The notes below the pieces were generated by a model. That model worked only from the letters and a program-made list of their open reading frames with translations, did not search any database and was not told the DNA's origin. A program made the position numbers and the translations under genes. Shown here one piece after another: positions 61,640 to 64,000 of a DNA stretch of 64,000 nt. This DNA is from Vitis vinifera (Eukaryota > Streptophyta > Magnoliopsida > Vitales > Vitaceae). Where the stretch lies: positions 9,191,001-9,255,000 of the forward strand of contig NC_081821.1 in the NCBI RefSeq assembly GCF_030704535.1. The letters are read 5' to 3'. Numbering within the stretch: position 1 is the stretch's first letter; the number at the start of each line of letters is the position of its first letter.

Positions 61640-63009
61640 TAAAATATCAGGTTGTTTTTCCTTTATGAAATATGAAATTGAAGGGGTTGTACGCACTATG
61701 CCTTGTGGAATATTCTCTACATTAAGATTTGTTGCTTTAGAAATCTAGTATCATTCTATTTATATATTTTTTTTTTGTGAATCATTTTTAAAAATTGATA
61801 AAAAGTGTCACAATCAATCAACGCATATTCTCATGTCTATTTAATACAACCCCCAACCACCTCAAAATAAAATATAAATCTTAAAATTGGAGAATACAAT
61901 CCTTGAATCATTGGTTTTCCAATTTTTATTTTTTTTTAAATTATGGAAATTCAGAAGGGTTTATTGGGTAGCTTTCTCAGTCTTTGAAAATGCAAAGGTT
62001 GGTTGGTGTTGTGAAAGAAATGAAGTCCATGTCTGCAACATTGGAGTACAAAAATGGACCATAGCATTATATAATGCCACCATAATGGCAACATGGATTG
62101 GAATGATGGAGTTGTGTAAACCTTGGGACCACAAGGAATGGTTTCTTTTTTACTTGACTTGGGTTTGTCATCGGAGGGCTAAAATTGGCTGGTCTTCCAT
62201 CCTTTAAAGAAGGTAGAAAAAGGCATATTACCCTTTATTTTGATCTTGCTAATAGGAATTGAAGATGATCCCTTTAAAGAAAAAAAAAATGGAGCAAGGT
62301 TGGGTATTCCACCATTTGATGCAGAAGTGGAGAGTGGAAATGGGGAGGCCATTAGAATGATTGCAGACATTAAAAAGGGTCAGTCCAGGGCATAAGTAAA
62401 GATTAAGCAACTTGATAAAGAAGGATGACCACAAAAGTCAAGAAAAAGGGGAATAGAAAAAGGAAAAGAAAGAGAAATGGAAAAGGTTGAGGACTGTTTA
62501 GGAAACTGCAGGAACTCTCAAGCTGTTGGGCTTGGAATAATACAGAACATATCTGTTGCGATGGTGGATTTGTTACAATGACTGGAACTGATGTGTTTCG
62601 GCTGTTTTTGATAAAACAAAGGTGCTTGAGCCCACTCACCCGTCTTGGAGCAGGTTGGTAGAAGGTGTGGTAGGTGCTTGTGTGGCAATTTCAAAATTGA
62701 GGCTAAGGTTGTTCCATATTTGGTCCATCCCACACGCATCTTCTTCGAAAATTCTTTTATTATTAGAATATCTCAATAGGTCCTTGAGCCTATCCATTCC
62801 CAGTAGGATTGGTGGAAGTGGAGTCAATGGATGGCGGGCTTGGTGACTAGATTGTGGGGAAGAGAACAAAAGGCCTCTAATAGTTACAGTAATGGTGACG
62901 ACTCGTTCAGATGGAGAGGCATGGTACTTCAGCTTTAACAATCAAGGAGCAATTCATGGCCTTGTAGGTATGAAAGGAGACCTATCAAGCAAGTAGAGTA
63001 CTATAGGTA
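61640..63009. other. Intergenic, unassigned
   Basis: AT-rich with purine-rich stretches near 62440-62490. A minus-strand open frame at 62636-62941 (101 codons) and its neighbours have plausible composition, but I recognise no domain and cannot link them by splice sites. They are left unannotated. Confidence 0.4.
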
Positions 63010-64000
63010 GTTGAAAAATTGTTTTCAAAACCGCAATAGAAGGGTTATCAATTCACGATTTAATAATTGACGTGGTTAAATCATGAACATATTAATAATA
63101 TCATAAATATATAATTTATATATTATAAAATTTAAAAATAATTAAAATAAATAAATTTAAAAATTAATTAATGACAAAGCATCATCTAAATATAGACAAA
63201 AACTCAAATAAAAAATAATTTTCATAATTATTATAAACATAATAGTATTTTTATTGCATAAATAATTAAATAGCTCAAACTTACAAAAACTCAAATAGAA
63301 AATAATTGTCATAATTATTATAAACATAATAGTATTTTTATAAATAATTAAATCTCCACTAACCAAAGAAACACAGAAGGGGGTGATTTTGCAATTTTGG
63401 GTGTTTAGGGGACTTTTGAGATAAGGTTGTATAGTGAGGGTCATTATTAATTTATTAATTATTATAATGGTGGGTTTTGTGTTGTTCAGACTCTTGACAA
63501 GAAAAGGGAGCTTTGATAGCTAGATTGGTGTTGCAGTGTAAGGTTGTCGGTGGGAAAGGTTTGATATCCAAATGAGTGCTCATGTAGGTGGGGTGGGTAT
63601 GCAAATCTTTAGGGAGGGCTTGCTTCCTTACCAACGACGATGAAGTGGTTGTTGTTATCACTACAACAAGTGGGTGACAATGACGATGAAGGCACAATAA
63701 CAAGTAGTATGATCGGTGATGGTGCTGCTGAGAACTAAGTAATGAGGTGAGAAGATTGAGAGAGTGAAACTAAAATAGGATTTGGAAGTAGTAGGGAGTG
63801 AGACGAGACACCATTTCTCATTCAAAGATAGCAAAATGATGTCGTTTTAGTCTAACAAAGTTCTAAAAAAATTATTATTATTTGAACTATTTGGTTCACT
63901 AAGAACCATTTGGTTTAGGTGGTTCATCGGTTCAATCGTTAGTGTAGGTGATTCAACACTGGTTCAACCTTCAAATGGTCCAAAGGTTCAAACCGAATTG
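63010..64000. repeat. Dispersed repeat, related to the array at 3.7-4.4 kb, running off the window
   Basis: TTTTCAAAACCGCAATAG..TCAATTCACGATTTAAT followed by AATATCATAAATATATAATTTATATATTA resembles the end of the tandem array near 4380-4460. The final 130 bp (GGTTCATCGGTTCAATCG..TGGTTCAACC..GGTTCAAACCG) is the GGTTCAA-rich motif often seen at the ends of such plant repeats. A 70-bp direct repeat lies at about 63188-63345 (CAAAAACTCAAATAGAAAATAATT twice). The right boundary is outside the window. Confidence 0.5.

Noticed and set aside
62403..62941. Minus-strand open frames near 62.4-62.9 kb as a possible gene
   Set aside because: No recognisable domain; frames are interrupted by stops and no convincing splice sites link them. 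Left as unassigned.

Overview
The window is plant nuclear DNA. It has intron-rich genes with GT-AG introns, long AT-rich intergenic stretches, LTR retrotransposons primed by initiator tRNA-Met, a LINE and MITEs. The protein families (PADRE/DUF4228, nucleobase-ascorbate transporter, type-II ROP GTPase, SUO-like BAH/TFIIS protein) indicate an angiosperm, most likely a woody eudicot such as grapevine. The species is an inference from gene character and repeat style, not demonstrated.

Five protein-coding genes were rebuilt exon by exon, each with consistent splice phases. (1) A DUF4228/PADRE protein, minus strand, 460-1459, 3 exons, 184 aa. (2) A nucleobase-ascorbate (NAT/NCS2) transporter, minus strand, 7566-13660, 14 coding exons, 531 aa. 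(3) A mitochondrial ribosomal protein uL29m (MRPL47 type), plus strand, 27197-38143, 3 coding exons, 140 aa spread over 11 kb. (4) A SUO-like BAH + TFIIS-N protein with GW and DLN motifs, plus strand, 40144-49264, 3 coding exons, 1644 aa. (5) A type-II ROP/RAC small GTPase, minus strand, 53201-61208, 8 coding exons, 210 aa. NAT and uL29m are divergent, uL29m and SUO are tandem, and SUO and ROP converge. I see no functional link between neighbours; this is ordinary plant gene order.

Mobile DNA fills the rest. From 17.2 to 32.4 kb there are: a solo LTR (17195-17535, TSD TATCC); a three-layer nest in which a hairpin-type repeat is split by a ~2.1 kb LTR-like element that is itself split by a Ty1/copia element (21657-25697); and a second copia copy of the same family in opposite orientation inside uL29m intron 1 (28294-32425, TSD GTCTT). 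Both copia copies lack most or all of gag and share a stop codon at the same pol position. A third solo LTR (36614-37157, TSD GAACT) is in uL29m intron 2, an hAT-type MITE with an 8-bp TSD is in SUO intron 1, and an L1-type LINE fragment is in ROP intron 4.

I found no gene cluster, CRISPR array, tRNA/rRNA gene or novel molecular system. The points most worth following are: the inverted gag-less copia pair around the uL29m promoter and first exon; a 93-bp stop-free, in-frame intron in the SUO BAH region; and a ROP C-terminus in which both cysteines of the GC-CG lipidation box appear replaced.
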